Part shown: positions 62,025 through 64,000 of the stretch, piece by piece
Layout: every line of letters begins with the position of its first letter
Position numbering within the stretch: position 1 is the stretch's first letter
Origin: AP-15 sp963755435
Lineage (GTDB): Bacteria; Pseudomonadota; Alphaproteobacteria; ATCC43930; CGMCC-115725
DNA: 64,000 nucleotides
Assembly (NCBI GenBank): GCA_963755435.1
Contig: CAVWJX010000019.1
Span: forward strand, 56,069 to 120,068
Direction: 5' to 3'
The notes under the pieces: generated by a model
The model's input: only the letters and a program-made list of their open reading frames with translations
The model's database searches: none
Told to the model about the DNA's origin: nothing
Position numbers and translations under genes: made by a program

Positions 62025-62358
62025 CGGCCGTGAACCTTTCCGCACCGTTAGCCGCAGCACCGTTGGATCGGGCCCGAGCCCGGCTCGGCTGCGGGTTCCG
62101 CAAGCGCGGCGCACCACACGCCCGTCCCGATAGAGGCCGGGTGGCGGTGTTGTCAAGCACGGCCGGCAATCCCAAATCCACTTTATCGGGCAACGCTCGC
62201 CAATCGGTCGCACGGCTGGCGGCGCCCTCGCCCACCTGATCCATTGGAGGCGACCCGCAGGCGACGCGCGGATTACCGGGTCGGCGAGCCCGCCGCCGCG
62301 CCGCCAACGATCGCATTCTGCCGCACTTGACCTATCCCCGCGGGATTTGAGGAGTGAC
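62025..62358. other. 334-bp divergent intergenic region
   Basis: Lies between hflK (minus) and the Mrp gene (plus), so it should hold both promoters. No convincing gene, hairpin with T-tract or clear promoter pair was seen. Confidence 0.6.
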
Positions 62359-63513
62359 ATGGCCGCAATCACCGAACAGCAGATCCGCGATGCCTTGTCG
62401 CGGGTCGGCGATCCGGACCGGGGCGCCGACATCGTCTCGCTCGGCATGGTCTCGGGGATCGTGATCCGCGACGGCAATGTCGCCTTCGCGATCGAAGTCG
62501 AGCCCGAGCGCGGCGCGCGGCTGGAGCCGTTGCGCAAAGCCGCCGAAAAGGCGGTCGAGGCGCTGCCCGATGTGCTGTCGGTGACTGCCGTGCTGACTGC
62601 GCAAGCCGCCCCGCACGGCCACGGCGCAGCGCCACCGGCGGCCGGCCACGGCCATGCCCATGGCCGTCCCGGCCCCGGCCAGCAACCCGCCGCCCGGCCG
62701 CAGCGCGGCGCGGTGCCCGGGGTCGCGGCGATCGTCGCGGTCGCGTCGGGCAAGGGCGGGGTCGGCAAGTCGACGGTCGCGGCCAACCTCGCGCTCGCGC
62801 TGAAGGCGAACGGGCTGCGCGTCGGGGTGCTCGACGCCGATATCTATGGCCCATCGATGCCGCGCATGCTGGGGATCTCCGGCCGGCCCTCCTCGCCCAA
62901 TGGCAAGCGCCTGACCCCGCTCGAAAATTACGGGGTGCGCTGCATGTCGATGGGGTTTCTCGTGCCCGAGGACCGGCCGATGATCTGGCGCGGGCCGATG
63001 GTCATGAGCGCCCTGCAGCAGATGCTGCGCGAGGTCGACTGGGCCCCGCTCGACATCATGGTGGTCGACATGCCGCCCGGAACCGGCGACGCGCAGCTGA
63101 CGATGGCCCAGCAGGTGCCGCTGGCCGGGGCGGTCATCGTCTCGACCCCGCAGGACATCGCCCTGCTCGATGCGCGCAAAGGGCTCAACATGTTCCGGCA
63201 GGTCGAGGTGCCGGTGCTCGGCATCGTCGAGAATATGAGCTATTTCCTGTGCCCGCATTGCGGCGGCCGCAGCGAGATCTTTTCGCATGGCGGCGCCCGC
63301 CGCGAGGCCGAAAAGCTCGGCACCGAGTTTTTGGGCGAGGTGCCGCTCGACCTCGAAATCCGCGAAACCTCCGATGAGGGCCGCCCGATCACCGTCTCCG
63401 ACCCCGACAACCCGCACGCCCTCGTCTTCCGCGCGATCGCCCGGCGCATCTGGGAGAAAGTTTCGGGCGCCGACGCGGTCGGCCGCGCCCCGCCGCGCAT
63501 CGTCGTCGAATAG
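62359..63513 (+). CDS. apbC: Mrp/ApbC-family iron-sulfur carrier ATPase
   Basis: A 384-residue P-loop scaffold/carrier for Fe-S clusters. An N-terminal MIP18/DUF59 domain (about 5-85, ITEQQIRDALSRVGDPDRGA) is joined by a His/Gly/Pro linker (PHGHGAAPPAAGHGHAHGRP) to the ATPase with VAVASGKGGVGKSTVAANLA, VLDADIYGPSMPRMLGI, VVDMPPGTGDAQLTMAQ and ENMSYFLCPHCGG, whose CPHC pair bridges the cluster. GAGGAGTG gives a strong start. The His-rich linker could bind metal. Convergent with thyX. Confidence 0.93.
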   Translation: MAAITEQQIRDALSRVGDPDRGADIVSLGMVSGIVIRDGNVAFAIEVEPERGARLEPLRKAAEKAVEALPDVLSVTAVLTAQAAPHGHGAAPPAAGHGHAHGRPGPGQQPAARPQRGAVPGVAAIVAVASGKGGVGKSTVAANLALALKANGLRVGVLDADIYGPSMPRMLGISGRPSSPNGKRLTPLENYGVRCMSMGFLVPEDRPMIWRGPMVMSALQQMLREVDWAPLDIMVVDMPPGTGDAQLTMAQQVPLAGAVIVSTPQDIALLDARKGLNMFRQVEVPVLGIVENMSYFLCPHCGGRSEIFSHGGARREAEKLGTEFLGEVPLDLEIRETSDEGRPITVSDPDNPHALVFRAIARRIWEKVSGADAVGRAPPRIVVE

Positions 63514-63514
63514 A

Positions 63515-64000
63515 TTAGCCGCCGCCGGAAGGGCGGCCGAGCACGGCCATCAGTTCGCGCCATTCGCGGGTGGAGAGGCCGCTATCTGCGGGCGTGACCG
63601 GCTCGCCGGCGAGCATCCGGCGGATCACCGCGAGACCGGTGGCCGAAATCGACGCGCCGTTCATCCGGTATTCGAGGAACGCCTCGTAAGCCATTGGGAC
63701 CCACCGCTTCAGCGTCGCGAGCATGACCTCGGCATAAGCACGAATCTCATATTGCGCATGAGGATCGGCGCGCAATACCAGGAAATGTAACAGATTATAT
63801 AAATCAATCTTCCAATACCATTGGGTGTAGAAGCCGAGCGTCAGGTTAATGCGGGCAAGTTCGCGGGCGAGGCCGGGCCGGTCGGGGTCGATCGGCTCAC
63901 CGGCGCGTCTTCGTTCAAGAGTTCGGCATAGCCAGCATAGGCGCGTTCGGCATCGGCGCGCAGCATTGCGAGCACCTGATCGGCCGCTTTGCCGTCGAGA
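63515..64000 (-). CDS. thyX: Flavin-dependent thymidylate synthase ThyX, partial, apparent frameshift near 63897-63904
   Basis: The 3' part of ThyX, which makes dTMP with FAD and methylene-THF; the gene runs off the right edge. Motifs in order are LDGKAADQVLAMLRADAERA, YAGYAELLNEDAP, then in another frame EPIDPDRPGLARELARINL, FYTQWYWKIDLYNLLHFLVL and RADPHAQYEIRAYAEVMLAT. One base seems to be missing between DAP and EPID (about 63897-63904). The C-terminus continues to MAVLGRPSGGG. The RHR-type nucleotide motif lies outside the window. Two bases separate it from the convergent apbC stop. Confidence 0.84.
   Translation of the reverse strand, partial: SRRQSGRSGARNAARRCRTRLCWLCRTLERRRAGEPIDPDRPGLARELARINLTLGFYTQWYWKIDLYNLLHFLVLRADPHAQYEIRAYAEVMLATLKRWVPMAYEAFLEYRMNGASISATGLAVIRRMLAGEPVTPADSGLSTREWRELMAVLGRPSGGG

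Overview
The window is GC-rich chromosomal DNA from an alphaproteobacterium, most likely of the Rhodospirillales or a neighbouring order; the family cannot be fixed from sequence alone. Signs of this are a GapR/DUF2312 protein, the DUF1476 inhibitor (zeta subunit) of F1-ATPase, a COX15-type heme A synthase, small PurL with separate PurS and PurQ, a fused TrpE-TrpG behind a tryptophan-rich leader, a GAAC-N7-GAAC SOS box at lexA, and the hflK-hflC-DUF2065, tatB-tatC and bolA-grxD gene orders. No rRNA, tRNA, CRISPR array or insertion sequence was recognised.

Layout. 1-6600: the start of a CoA-transferase, then a catabolic-looking set (amidohydrolase, ThuA-like protein, DUF1330 protein, luciferase-like monooxygenase, 2-hydroxyacid dehydrogenase, flavoprotein) and two small membrane proteins. 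6600-10700: an LVIVD-repeat/cupin pair, a PEP-CTERM phosphoesterase and an isocitrate lyase/PEP-mutase family lyase. 10700-23400: the purine genes purB, purS, purQ and purL with bolA and grxD, interrupted by unrelated genes (TauD-type dioxygenase, NRDE protein, hybrid histidine kinase, BamE-like protein); purC is not in the window. 23400-31850: GapR, threonine aldolase overlapping a FecR/DUF6600 protein, a CobE/CbiG-type cobalamin protein, COX15 and methylmalonyl-CoA mutase. 31850-36000: a lower-GC patch with an orphan gene carrying an HEPN-like motif, then glycosyltransferase and RgpF genes. 37000-48500: metabolic and envelope genes (MmgE/PrpD, CLC channel, MarR regulator, GT2 with an LpxH-like phosphatase, CoA-transferase, second amidohydrolase, aldo/keto reductase, CsbD). 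48700-57800: ppiD, divergent trpEG and trpD-trpC/moaC-moeA, then lexA. 57900-64000: tatC-tatB, DUF2065-hflC-hflK, Mrp/ApbC and the 3' part of thyX.

The most notable points are a complete trp attenuator (15-residue leader with three consecutive Trp codons, pause hairpin, antiterminator and terminator); an in-frame TrpC-MoaC fusion with no stop or usual start codon at the junction; many short tandem duplications lying exactly at gene starts, ends or junctions, including one that duplicates the purQ start; and an orphan low-GC gene with an RGAIEH motif.

Four conserved genes (PEP-CTERM phosphoesterase, COX15, methylmalonyl-CoA mutase, thyX) carry apparent frameshifts and one lipoprotein-like gene lacks a start codon. 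In functions that are normally intact this points first to indels in the assembly, so these genes are reported as whole genes with the break marked. The TrpC-MoaC junction should be read with the same caution.
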